Shown piece by piece: positions 9,701 to 20,100 of a stretch of 64,000 nt of DNA (position 1 is its first letter; each line of letters begins with the position of its first letter). Below the pieces are notes generated by a model that worked only from the letters and a program-made list of their open reading frames with translations, searched no databases and was not told the DNA's origin. The stretch lies in assembly GCF_905147365.1 (NCBI RefSeq), contig NC_056425.1, positions 5,587,501 through 5,651,500 on the forward strand. Reading direction: 5' to 3'. Source of the stretch: Aricia agestis (Eukaryota > Arthropoda > Insecta > Lepidoptera > Lycaenidae). Position numbers and translations under genes: made by a program.

Positions 9701-10018
9701 GTTATATTTCATCATCATGAGCCAGCTCATTGCTGGAAAATTTGGGTCTATTTTATGGAAAGTCAGTCTTCAGTGATCTGTTCAAAATTTTGCATTCTGA
9801 ACTCTGATGCACCTGACATCAGGGCTTCGAATCGGGGGTGGTGTCTCAAATTTCTAATTATTAATACCTACATTATTACAAAATGATTCTGATACATGCG
9901 TTGTCTGCCCCCTTCAGTTCTGCGACTCACATTTAGCAATTCCTCTCAATCAATTCACAAAATGAATTGTCAAAACTGTCAAAGTCACGAATGTCAAATT
10001 AGTACGAATAGATAATAG

Positions 10019-10307
10019 CTCCCACACCGGTTTCGGTGACGGTGGCCGGTCCCATTGAAACCAGGCCAGCTACGCAGGAGTAATTTTGGGACGGACGACC
10101 AACACGACTTACGAGAGATCAGGCGCAGGACCGACTTTTTACATGCCCATCCGACGCATGGATGGATCATTTTACTTGTCAGACAATCAGGTGATCAGCC
10201 TGCATTGTCCTAACCAAACTTGGAAATAACATGTTTCCCACGCGGGAATCGAACCCACGACCTCCGAGTCAAGAGCCGCGCTCTATACCACCAGACCACG
10301 GAGGCGT
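10019..10307 (-). mobile_element. tRNA-derived SINE, family C
   Basis: Read on the minus strand, the head is CCTCCGTGGTCTGGTGGTAT with a B-box GGTTCGATTCCCGCGTGGG. A body (AACATGTTATTTCCAAGTTT) and a tail containing CACCGTCACCGAAACCGG follow. Other copies are at 18477-18824 (-), 11430-11911 (-, headless and interrupted) and 13747-13852 (+, head only). The tRNA-like head has lost pairing, so it is not a working tRNA gene. Confidence 0.75.
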
Positions 10308-10765
10308 CATATCGTATAGGCAAAGTAGTGTCAATTTTGCGATAAAAAAAAATATTTTTATGGTTCATAATATGATTCTCCAAAGCGACCATATTTATAT
10401 TTAGCCCCACTGTCGTCTTATTACGCGCTACATAAAAACACCAGCTGAAAAGTCATCCAATTGGATCAAAAATACACGCTAGGTTCAAGTGAAGGTTTCT
10501 TAAAATTCCAGTAAGCATTATCATAATTTCAACAAATTTATAAGCCCCAACTTTCGACCGAATTTTTCATCGCGTTTTATGTTAAAATATCTTTCATGAA
10601 TATTCACGAATACACTTAAAAGAGTGCTACATTTTTTTTGAAACGTTAAAATTGACAAGGTAAATAATGCTTTGTGAGCCAAACTGTCAGCGACAACGAA
10701 ATTGGACAAAACAGTTTTTTAAAAGTTCGTTTTTACGAAACTCGAGTAGGAGTTACTATGACACC
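10308..10765. other. Intronic DNA
   Basis: Nothing recognised. Confidence 0.35.
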
Positions 10766-10915
10766 AGGTGCCTTACTCCCGAAACTGATATCGATTTCGA
10801 TTTGCGATTTCAACGGTTTTTTGACACTTTAGCTATCTAAAAAATGTCTAAAAAATGTCAAAAAACCGTTGAAATCGAAAATCGAAATCGATATAACTTT
10901 TGGAAGTAAGGCACC
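10766..10915. mobile_element. Inverted-repeat MITE (GGTGCCTTACT family)
   Basis: Two arms of about 65 bp run inward from GGTGCCTTACTCCC and, inverted, GGTGCCTTACTTCC. They share GATTTCAACGGTTTTTTGAC around a short centre (TTTAGCTATCTAAAAAATGT). Confidence 0.7.
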
Positions 10916-11429
10916 AGAGCTCAGAGTGAACTCAGAATTTATTGAGGTTTTGATGTCAAATCCATTACATACATTTTGTATCAAAATCTTCATAATAAAC
11001 ATCCACACAATATTATTATATTGCTACAGTTTTGACCTTTTCTAATTCTTTGAAAAGTCGTTTAAAAACAGGTCGAAACATTGTATGAATCACTAACCAA
11101 TGCTAGTAGCATTAAGCATACGTTGCTTTACAGGCAATTGTTACAGCGCTTTGTCCTAACAGGGCAGAGCTTTACCGCGGCAGTCCCCGAGTGCGACACG
11201 TAATTTTTAACATTTTTGCTTTGTATCGTATAGGCAAACAAACTCTTCAATTTCGCTTGTATGATTCAACTATTTTCCGAGTTTGCCGACTTAACTCGGA
11301 GGCTCCCATCCAGTCCGGGCGATCAGTCAACGTCAGGCCGATAGCGATAGACTTATCGCTAACGATATTTTTTAATCGAAATCTTAATTCTATCGGGAAT
11401 GTAGTGGGTTAATTAATCAAAATCCGGTC
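10916..11429. other. Intronic DNA with a small shared block
   Basis: At 11168-11208, AGCTTTACCGCGGCAGTCCC resembles AGCTTTACCACGGTAGTACC at 60742, so this is a minor repeat. TAGCGATAGACTTATCGCTA at 11341-11360 is a short hairpin. Nothing else is seen. Confidence 0.35.
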
Positions 11430-11911
11430 AGTAATGCCTCTCACGCCGATTTTTGGTGACGGCAGTTATAGGTTTCATTGAAACCAGGCCAGCTACGCAC
11501 AAGTATTTTATTAAGTGCCCAAGTTTTTTTTTTTAATGAAATAAGGGAGCAAACGAGCAAACGGGTCACCTGATGGAAAGCGACTTCCGTCGCCCATGAA
11601 CACTCGCAGCATCTGAAGCAGGTGCGTTGCCGGCCTTTTAAGAGGGAATAGGGTAATAGGGGAGGGTACGGAAGGGATTATAGGGGAGGGTAGGGAAGGA
11701 AATATGGGAGGGTAGGGAAGGGAAAAGGGTAGGGGATTGGGCCTCCGGTAAACATGGCTCCCCCAAGTTACGACCAACCGTGCCCCAAAGTACGTACATT
11801 GTACAAGAGTATTCTCTCTTTAACTTACACTCATAAATCTTTACCATACAGTGGCGTTCCACTGTATGACAGACTGCACTGGCGAGAGATCAGGCGTAGC
11901 ACTGACTACAC
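11430..11911 (-). mobile_element. SINE family C, headless, split by a family A insertion
   Basis: Family C tail sequence (GACGGCAGTTATAGGTTTCA) runs to GTGCCCAAGTT at 11525, is interrupted, and resumes at 11762 with CCCAAGTTACG. It ends near GCGAGAGATCAGGCGTAGCA, without the tRNA head. Confidence 0.65.
11524..11764 (-). mobile_element. SINE-like family A, internally deleted, with 8-bp duplication
   Basis: Minus orientation. The T-run at 11524-11534 is the poly-A end. The 5' part is fused across a deletion: CCTCCGGTAAAC joins directly to ATGGCTCC. It is bracketed by CCCAAGTT at 11518-11525 and 11762-11769, a plausible target-site duplication in the family C SINE. Confidence 0.65.
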
Positions 11912-11939
11912 TTACAATATACAAGTCCTGCCGACTAAG

Positions 11940-12174
11940 GGACCGGGACACATAAACACGACACGACGTCGCGTCGTAGAAACTCACGATGCGTGTTATT
12001 CAAAATTAAAAGAATTAACTGCAACAATTCACCCTGCATGTATTGACGGCGTCGTGCCGTGTATCGTGGCACGTTACGATGTCGCGACGTAGTTTTTTAC
12101 GATGTTCGTCGTAGATTCCCACGACGCGACGTCGCATCGTGGTACGACACGACGTCGTATCGTGTTTATGTGCG
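11940..12174. mobile_element. CG-rich palindromic element, copy 1
   Basis: It begins CCGGGACACATAAACACGAC and ends in CGTATCGTGTTTATGTGCG, an inverted pair. The interior is dominated by CGACGTCG, GTCGCGTCGT and ACGACGCGAC. CpG density is far above the surrounding DNA and many short palindromes overlap. Open frames across it are a by-product of low stop-codon content. The superfamily is unknown. Confidence 0.6.
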
Positions 12175-12586
12175 TTTATGCGTACGATACGCTTGGACTC
12201 TGCGCTAGTATAAATTAACCCTTAGGGTGCATCATATCCGATTTCTTATGTTTTATAACTAAGTATATTAATTAGTACGGAATATGGATGGACGAAACTT
12301 AGTATTTTTTATTCTTCCCATAAAGCCAATAGAATAAACATACAAAGTTTTCAACAGATCCTCGCGACATAGTAAAAGTATCAACTTTGTCAGTGACTGC
12401 ATTTCTTGCATCGGAATTCGTCACGTTCTTGTACAGTACAGTCGGTAGAGGAAGTAATACGTGCTCCTCACAAAACTCCTTCAGTAATTGAAAAGAATCA
12501 CTAAAGAATTGCAGGATCTGGGTAATGGATTTGAGTAGAATTGACACAAATTCAGAATTTATATACGGATGCGTAAACCCATCCAT
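12175..12586. other. Intronic DNA
   Basis: Nothing recognised. Confidence 0.35.
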
Positions 12587-12788
12587 ACTTAATAATATTA
12601 TAAATGTGAAAGTGTGTCTGTCTGTCTATTACCTAGCTTCACCGCCGCTGACCCGATTTTGCGGAAATTTGGTACGGAGAAACTTTGAGTCCCGAAAAAG
12701 GATGCAGGATACTTTTTATCCCGTAAAAATGTACGGTTCCCCGCGTGATAAACGAATTTCAGCGCAACGGAGTTGCGGGCGTTATCTC
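12587..12788 (+). repeat. Interspersed repeat family R, nearly complete
   Basis: It runs from TAATAATATTATAAATGTGA, through GTCTGTCTGTCTATTACC, to GCGTGATAAACGAATTTCAG and TTGCGGGCGTTATCTCG. It abuts the left end of the foldback structure. Confidence 0.7.
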
Positions 12789-13078
12789 GTTTAGTAATAA
12801 AATGTTATCTGTCATAATTTTATTATTATGATCTGGATACACAAAGCCAAACAGACCTTGAATATTGAAGTTATTTGCTATGCGAATAATTTTATTAGTA
12901 TGGGGAAGAGTTCTTAATTAGATACCTCTATTTTGCGTAGGTTCAAATTATTCACACCTCTGTGGGTGTTAAAAAAGTATTAATTTCTAATTAATATTCG
13001 CTTTTTCAACTTAGCTTACTTTGCTTTTACCCGCGGCTCCACCACATTACATATTCCTAGCTAAAAGCCGAGCTTTGT

Positions 13079-13746
13079 GAGGGCTCGCATCGTCAGACCT
13101 TGACAGACTGGTGATAAGACATCTACATATAAATAAAAAATACCATGTTAAAGTACAAATTAATAGGCTTGATAGTTTTTCCGTAAAGTGTAAGTGCCAC
13201 AAAATGTACAGGTTAAGAAATATAGTAGGGCTCGCTTCGCTCGCCCTGATAAGTATTCTCTGATATTTATCGATACTTCAGAGCCTAAACTACTACCATG
13301 TTAAATTAAATCAAAATCGGTTCAGTAATTTTAAAGAATTTACACTCGTGTCCTGGGCCTCAGGTTCTTATTGATAATATGATTCTGCGAATATTTTTCT
13401 AGATTAATTCTTGCTCGAAAAAATTGATTTATACAGAAAAATTATTACGAATACTGGGAAGTTATTTTCTCGGATTTACGACTTCGCTTTTTATGGCCTT
13501 TTGAATTTATATTTTGTAATTATCATGGTTTTATGTTGGCACTTATAAAGGCTGTTAAATATTCGTCGAATGGCTGAATACTCAATCGAAGAGCCATTTC
13601 GCAGGTTGTCTCTCTCTCTTTTTACCACAATGAGGACAGGTAGCTAATAATTTTCAGGGCTTTGCATTCACGATCTGTTTTACACCTTGAGGCTTATCGG
13701 AAGCATAAAATTGCTTTACGATTTGTCACTTGTGGAATAATAACGT
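13079..13746. other. Core of foldback structure, AT-rich
   Basis: No open frame of note. GGGCTCGCTTCGCTCGCCCT near 13229 is a short hairpin. Nothing else is recognised. Confidence 0.35.
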
Positions 13747-13852
13747 CTCCGTGGTCCATTGGCTTTGATCATGGCCATAGACTCAAAAGTCGTGGATTCG
13801 ATTTGTGTGTGGAAAAAATGTTATTTCCAAGTTTGGTTAGGAAAATGCAGCC
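13747..13852 (+). mobile_element. SINE family C head fragment
   Basis: GTCTCCGTGGTCCATTGGCT and GTCGTGGATTCGATTTGTGT keep the A- and B-box regions. TTTCCAAGTTTGGTTAGGAA follows. It lies on the plus strand, opposite to the other C copies. Confidence 0.55.
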
Positions 13853-13894
13853 TCAAATCTCAACAGATAGTCTGACACGAAAGATCAACCATGA

Positions 13895-14255
13895 GGGCCG
13901 GGGCACATAAACACGACACGATCTTTGAATTTTGAATAACAACTGTGGCGCTGACACAGAAACGCATCGTGAGTTTCTACGGCACGACGTCGCGTCGTAG
14001 AAACTCACGATGTGTTCCTGTGTCAGGGCCGGGAAAACACGATACGACGTCGTGTCGTACCACGATGCGACGTCGCGTCGTGGGAATCTACGACGAGCAT
14101 CGTAAAAAACTACGTCGCGACATCGTAACGTGCCACGATACACGGCACGACGCGACGCCGTCAATACAATGCAGGGTGAATTGTTGCAGATAATTCTTTG
14201 AATTTTGAATAACACGCATCGTGAGTTTCCACGACGCGACGTCGTCGTCGTCGTC
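13895..14255. mobile_element. CG-rich palindromic element, copy 2
   Basis: It opens GGCCGGGGCACATAAACACG. It contains an internal palindrome with arms CATCGTGAGTTTCTACG and CGTAGAAACTCACGATG around GACGTCGCGTC, then a long block in reverse orientation to the copy at 11940. It ends in GTCGTCGTCGTCGTCG beside the inner end of the right foldback arm. The mixed orientation suggests one copy nested in or recombined with another. Confidence 0.55.
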
Positions 14256-14492
14256 GAGACAAAGCTCGGCTTTTAGCTAGGAATATGTAATGTGGTGGAG
14301 CTGTGGGTAAAAGCAAAGTAAGCTAAGTTGAAAAAGCGAATATTAATTAGAAATTAATACTTTTTTAACATCCACAGAGGTGTGAATTATTTGAACCTAC
14401 GTAAAATAGAGGTATCTAATTAAGAACTCTTACCCATACTAATAAAATTATTCGCATAGCAAATAACTTCAATATTCAAGGTCTGTTTGGCT

Positions 14493-14596
14493 GAGAATGC
14501 CGCGTCCTGCTCTAACAACGTCAATTCACGTTTGTTAGAGTAGGATGCGGCATTCTCGTACGATTATTTGAGTCTCAAAACGGTTTCGTGGTACAA
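14493..14596. mobile_element. MITE fragment inserted in right foldback arm
   Basis: It carries GAGAATGCCGCGTCCTGC through GTCTCAAAACGGTTTCGTGG, matching the 6747-6882 element but lacking its left outer arm. The left foldback arm has only 8 unmatched bases at this point, so the MITE arrived after the inverted duplication. Confidence 0.65.
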
Positions 14597-14646
14597 GCTC
14601 AGATCGTAATAATAAAATTATGACAGATAACATTTTATTACTAAAC

Positions 14647-16669
14647 AAATTTCATACCCATAGCATACCCATGCACATCTCTGACTGTACATGGGTATGC
14701 TAAAACATTATGAGCGTTATCAATGCGAAAAGGCGCAGAAAAGACGTAGATCAAATTAATACATATAACATTTACATTTTCCCCGGGTAAGTAATACCTC
14801 CGGAAATATCCAAGAAAGTATAAAATATTATGTAAGGTCAACGGCAAAGACCACAGTATACATACAGTAGAGTAACTCAGCAGTGAAATTAAGCTCGCTC
14901 ACCACAGAGGCCGCAATAATTTATTCGTATTTATGAAACAAAGACATGATTTTTAAACTTATCGTTATTTATATTTAAAATTAAAACCATTGTTTTGCTC
15001 TTTTAAAGTATTTTAAATTACGTATAAAATATGTGGGTGCGGAGATTCGGGAGTTTAATACTTTAGTCTAGGTAAAATTTAAATGAGTAAAATTGCCAAC
15101 TACTTTAAGTACTAACTACTTCTCTTACTTTTGACTTTAACGTTTAGTCTACCTTTTATGACCGACATGAAATTGTATTGTTTTGTTACTCTAAATTATC
15201 CTAACGTTATAATAATTTTGTGCGTGCGCTTGTGCAATCAGCTGTTAGTCTACTGTATTTTAAACTGTACTAAGACTTGGAATAGAATATAAGAATGATG
15301 TAAATACATTTTGAAATATAAGAAAAGACTGGGACGTGGTCGGTGGAGCGTTAAGTCCAAGGAGACTGCAAGTACAGCCAGGGAAAATGCATGTTGCTCG
15401 CAGTAGATGTAGAAAATAGGTACAGTAAGATACTTTCCCAGTATTTTTTGGGTTTGTACCTTGAAAATGAAAGATGTAGGAAGAAGAATAATTCTTACTT
15501 AAAATTGGTAAGGAATATTATGTTTCGATTATGTCGAGCTGCTAAGCATTTAATTTACTGTATATTATATTTATATATTTCTTAATCCTTATTGACAGCA
15601 TTTTAGATTAATTATATCTGTTAACTTGTTCAATCTACATGATTATCTTTATAATTTCCATAAGGAAATTGGGCAACGAAAAATGTACGGGATTTATCAA
15701 ATCAAAAGCGTAAGCAACGCGAAGCATCAAATCCCATTAGCTTTGTCCACACTGAGCCTTTTTCTGTTTAGCGCAGTTACAACGAACGTGAGGCATACCC
15801 GCGACGCATGCCCTTTGACCGTATCCAAAAAACAAAAATGACAATGTTGGCGTTGCGTTCGTTGACGCATTCAATTATTGAATGCGCCAAAACGAAAGTT
15901 GAATGAAAGAAGATGACGAAAATTGAAGATGAAAGTGCATAGTGTGGACATAGGTATTGGGTATGTTTTTGTTTTCTAAGGTCACAAACAGATAAACTTT
16001 CAGCTTTTCTAAACTGAGGAAAATCTGGCCGTCGCAGGCTCCTCTATAGTTCTTCACTGTCAAAACGTAAGTTGTGACTTGTGTGTACCCAATATTTAAT
16101 GTCCAAAGCATTGTTGATTCCAAACCTCTTCTCTCGGTATCCTTTACAATCCGAGACGATTGATCGAGATCGAAGGGAAAATAATTAAAAAGTTATTTTT
16201 GCCCCGAAAAAAGATCCATTGAATTGAAGAAAATAAATCGTCCGATCGTACCATTTGTAACTCCAAACGTCGGGACACAAAGGCTGGGCATTGTCCCCGC
16301 GACTGCGAAGACTTATACGAGATCAATTTACCGAATTATGTTGTATGTATCAAAGTTTACCGGATGTATTGTGATAGTTTTCATTAAACGTCAAATTCGA
16401 GTGACCGAAAAGGTTCGCTTTGTTGCGGGAGAAACGCCTGTTCGTTCGGCCCAAAGTTCGGCCATTATTGATTGACATAACCAAACCGCGCGTTCGGGCA
16501 GACGCATATAAATCCAGCCTTAGACTTGCGTAGGAACCGTACATTTTTCTGTAAAGTAACCTAGGTCCTTCCCCGTGGTCTACTCTATATCTGTGTCAAA
16601 TTACGTAAAAATAGACTCAGTAGTTTGCCCGTTCAACAAGCGGCAAGAAACAGACAAAATATTAGAACG
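14647..16669. other. Intronic DNA with scattered short repeats
   Basis: A block of about 80 bp at 14690-14768 recurs at 38698-38777 (see findings). GCATTCAATTATTGAATGC at 15867-15885 is a perfect palindrome. A worn family R scrap with GGAACCGTACATTTTTCTG lies near 16530. No gene is recognised. Confidence 0.35.
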
Positions 16670-16671
16670 AA

Positions 16672-16990
16672 ACTAGCTGTCCTGTCAAACGTTTCTTTGT
16701 CATATATAAAGTATTTAGATTTTCGCCTATATTATTTTATAGAAGTGACTTAATAAGTATGTCACCATGGCAACATCCATCGCTATCCCGTCGCACAAAC
16801 AATGGTCGCCGTCAGTCTCGAGTTGTAATAATTCACTATTATTTATTCAACAAATGCACTTATCAATATAAAAAGTACCCAGTATTCTCAGACCCACTAA
16901 ATATGCATATAAAATTTGGTTAAAATCAGTAAAGCCGTTTCGGAGGATTACGCGGCCTAACATTGTGACACGAGAATTTTATCTTCTATA
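16672..16990 (+). repeat. Repeat family D, full-length
   Basis: It runs from ACTAGCTGTCCTGTCAAACG to GTGACACGAGAATTTTATC and contains CCCGTCGCACAAACAATGG uninterrupted. It serves here as the reference for the split copies at 33714 and 61463. Confidence 0.65.
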
Positions 16991-17490
16991 CTTATAAAAT
17001 TACATGTCCTGACTGACTGACTGATTCATCATCACTGAGCAAAAACTGTAAAAGTTACAGCCACGAAATTTGGTGAGTAGGGTTGTTTTATTAAGTAGAC
17101 ACCCACTAAGGAAGGAATTTTGAAAATTTTACCCCGAAGGGGGTGAAATAAGGGTTGAAAGTTTTAATGAAAGTCCGTCATTTCTTGAGTTAGAAACATG
17201 AAACTTTATTTTTGGGTTTCTGATTAAAAATGTATAGATACGTATTTAAGCGTTTTTGGAAATTCTACCCCCAAGGGGGTGAAATTGGGGTTGAAAGTTT
17301 GAATGAAAGTCCGTCATTTCTTGAGTTAGAAACATGAAAGTTTATTGACGTTTGCGTTTGACGTTTGCTTAAATACGGTCCGTTATTACCCTTTGTATAA
17401 GGAACCACAAAAACAAAAAGGAGAAAACTATTCATCTTTGTTATTATACTATGTTAACGCGGATGAAGTCGCGGGCAACAGCTAGTATAA
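16991..17490 (+). repeat. Interspersed repeat with internal tandem duplication
   Basis: A unit of about 57 bp (GGGTTGAAAGTTT then AATGAAAGTCCGTCATTTCT) occurs at 17153-17210 and again at 17290-17346. Each copy is preceded by an AAGGGGGTGAAAT motif. The repeat ends GCGGATGAAGTCGCGGGCAA then CAGCTAGTA, a common lepidopteran repeat terminus. It follows directly on family D. Confidence 0.55.
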
Positions 17491-18476
17491 GTATAAGATA
17501 TTATCACAATAGACGTATAACTTATAAGTACACCAACTCAGCTATGTCCGTACTAATCACACAGGCAGGTTTTATGTGTAAGTACTTTCAAATAAGCAAT
17601 AATAAATTATGGGTAATAAAAATTTTAATAGAGTTCACGGATGATTATTAATTTTATTTATCCCAGGTAAAGGATATTATACGCCTACGGACTCAGTGTC
17701 AAGTTTTATCACTTTGGGCTGGTTATTACTGCCATTATTACTGAATTTACTACATCTATATATTAATACGTGAGAGAAAAACTTTGTAACCCTTTTTACG
17801 AAAAATGGGGAAACGTAGGTGCATGAAATTTCGGACAGTTATAGTTTATACGGTGAAGGAGTACATCGAGCTAATATTATTTTTAAAGTGATGCTTTTAT
17901 CATATATATTTTTAACAAATAAAACGTTACACACACTATGACACTACTACTAGGAAAAATGACAGATTTTTGAGTGACAAGCCTATACATACGAATTATA
18001 CTCTTTTATTTATGGTTGAAGTCTGTTGACAACAAGTTGACAAATTGAAAATGGATTATTGTTTTTTTTTTATTTAATTTTAGATACTATGAGACAATGC
18101 TTAAACAGCCAGGCTGAGATCATCTGAGTCCCAGAGACAAGAATTGAAAAAAACTATGATGAAGTCAATATTTTTTACAAAATATAGGTAGTAGTCCTAA
18201 TGTCGTTGCAGGTAAGGTCGAATTTCGACCATTAGGCGATCTGTAGTAAATATTAAATACTTCAATAATATTATATTCCACCTCTATGGTAACTGGCTAA
18301 TTTAAATTTAAAGGGACTTTTAAGTAAATATTGTTGTGTTAATATGGTGTGTTAGGTAAGTAATATTATGTCTTAAAAGGGAGTTCTAAATTCTACCTCT
18401 CATTGCCTATATTTTTTTTGATCTATTATTTAGAATTTAGATAGATATAGTTAGTATGAACTATAATAATAATACT
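17491..18476. other. Intronic DNA, possible old repeat at 17772-18005
   Basis: AAAATGGGGAAACGTAGGTG and TCATGCACC-like motifs around 17800 look repeat-like, but no second copy is present in the window. Otherwise nothing. Confidence 0.3.
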
Positions 18477-18824
18477 GCCCACACCGGTTTCAGTGACGGT
18501 GGCCAGTTTCATTGAAACCAGGCCTGTTACGCAGGAATAGTTTTATAGTGCCCAAGTGTGTGCGCAGTACACAAGAGTACTCTCTCTTCCTTTCACTCTT
18601 AACCCAGTGGGACGGAAGACCGACACGACTGGCGAGAGATCAGGCACAGGACCGACTTTTTACATGCCCATCCGACGCATGGATCATCTTACTTGTCAGA
18701 CAATCAGGTGATCAGCCTGCATTGTCCTAACCAAACTTAGAAATAACATGTTTCCAACGCGGGAATCGAACCCACGACCTCCGGAGCCGAGAGCCGCGCT
18801 CTAACCACTAGACCACGGAGGCGT
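18477..18824 (-). mobile_element. tRNA-derived SINE, family C, longest copy
   Basis: Minus strand: CCTCCGTGGTCTAGTGGTTA (A box), GGTTCGATTCCCGCGTTGG (B box), then body and tail ending CCGTCACTGAAACCGGTGTG. It retains the CACAAGAGTACTCTCTCTTC section that flanks the insertion in the 11430 copy. Confidence 0.75.
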
Positions 18825-19384
18825 TGAATGTGTATGTATCTATAGTATGAACTATAGATAGTATTGCAAGAGCAATCCCAGCAGCCATCTTTGTACCGCT
18901 CGCAATAAGTTGACAGAGGCTGAGCAGTGAACCGTGAGAGCCGGCCCCAATAACTCTGACCAACTTTTCTCATTGTAAAGGGTAGCATTCAGGACTTGTA
19001 CCTTGTATCATATTGTGGGATAAATAGACATTTCGTTGATTTATCGCATGAAAAACAATGGGTTGCATATAAACAGGCTTATAATTACAACATTAGAAAC
19101 GGGAAAGATAGGACACACTGACAGATTTTAGCGACAAATGGCTGATTTCCTCTGTCTATCTGTCAGTTTGTCTATTCGTCCGTCGAAAGAAAGCATTTCT
19201 ATGATGACTATGATAAGCCTGCTGGAGTGCTGGTAGAAATGAAAATAAAATTGAATGGATTGATGATTTGTTGTGTTGAGATATTTAAATATCCCCTTTC
19301 TATCAAAAGTCTCTCCTGCGCCAGGCTGGTAGCCTGTTCTCCGACATACGAAATTTCGATCAAGTACTGGCCTTAAATTTAAAT
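18825..19384. other. Intronic DNA
   Basis: Nothing recognised. Confidence 0.35.
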
Positions 19385-19385
19385 C

Positions 19386-19734
19386 TAATATATAATATTC
19401 TCGTGTGACCGTTTTCGTTGCCATACTCCTCCGAAACGGCTTGACCAATTCTCATGAAATTTTGTGAGCATATTGAGTAGGTCTGAGAATCGGCCAACAT
19501 CTATTTTTCATACCAAAAATTATTTATATGGCAAAACAACGTTTGCCAGGACAGCTAGTCTAATATATAAAATTCTCGTGTCACAGTTTTCGTTGCCATA
19601 CTCCTCCGAAACGGCTTGACCGATTTTGATGAAATTTTGTGAGCATATTGAGTAGGTCTGAGAATCGGCCAACATCTATTTTTCATACCGAAAAAATATA
19701 TATGGCAAAACAACGTTTGCCGGGACAGCTAGTA
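19386..19734 (-). repeat. Family D, two short copies in tandem
   Basis: Two units of about 174 bp lie head to tail at 19386-19559 and 19560-19734. Each runs from TAATATATAA/T through TCCTCCGAAACGGCTTGACC to ACAGCTAGT. Both lack the middle third of the full element. The units differ at few positions, so this looks like a local tandem duplication. Confidence 0.6.
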
Positions 19735-19775
19735 GTAATATAATAGTTAAAAAAAACTAAAAAAACAAGCTTTAG

Positions 19776-20100
19776 CCAATCTGCCATCTTAGATGTCCGC
19801 CATGTGAATTTAAGTCATGTGTGATGTGACTATTTTTTTCGTATTCCTGACAGCAAACCCTTTCATTTGATACCCATATCATGGGGGTGCGTTACAAATG
19901 GCCTGTCCGCCATCTTGGGGAGGCCGCCATATTGGATTTGTAATAACGTTTCATAGCTAGTCATGTATTGTCATGAGAACTCAGAGCGTTGCAAAATTTC
20001 ATCCTAATCGAATACCGGGAAGTGGGTCAAATTAAGATTCCAAGATTTTCTTACGTACAAAACTTTTCAATGATACCAAAATCAGCCAGAGACAATTGGT
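19776..20100 (+). repeat. Interspersed repeat family W
   Basis: It is marked by GCCATCTTAGATGTCCGCCA, AACCCTTTCATTTGATACCC and GGCCGCCATATTGGATTTG. The same pattern occurs as a threefold tandem array at 62467-62810. Confidence 0.45.

Larger units (their letters stand above)
12789..14646. mobile_element. Long inverted-repeat (foldback) structure, 1.86 kb
   Basis: The left arm, 12789-12835 plus 12844-13078, is the near-exact inverse of 14598-14646 plus 14259-14492. The termini are GTTTAGTAATAAAATG and CATTTTATTACTAAAC. The left arm's inner end (GCCGAGCTTTGT) meets the right arm's ACAAAGCTCGGC. The right arm is interrupted by a 104-bp MITE at 14493-14596. About 1.18 kb between the arms holds a SINE fragment and a CG-rich palindromic element, and no transposase. 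It could be a foldback transposon, a long-TIR element with a replaced core, or an inverted duplication. Confidence 0.7.

Noticed and set aside
10236..10307. tRNA gene on the minus strand
   Set aside because: The A- and B-box-like text is the head of a family C SINE. The same head recurs at 18750-18824 with differences and is always joined to the same SINE body.
11511..11862. Pro/Ser-rich frames in and around the family A element
   Set aside because: The same peptide-like runs appear at every family A copy because of the tandem TCCCTACCCTCCCC stretch.
13853..14215. 120-codon Arg-rich frame
   Set aside because: It is a by-product of the CG-rich palindromic element, where stop codons are rare in every frame.
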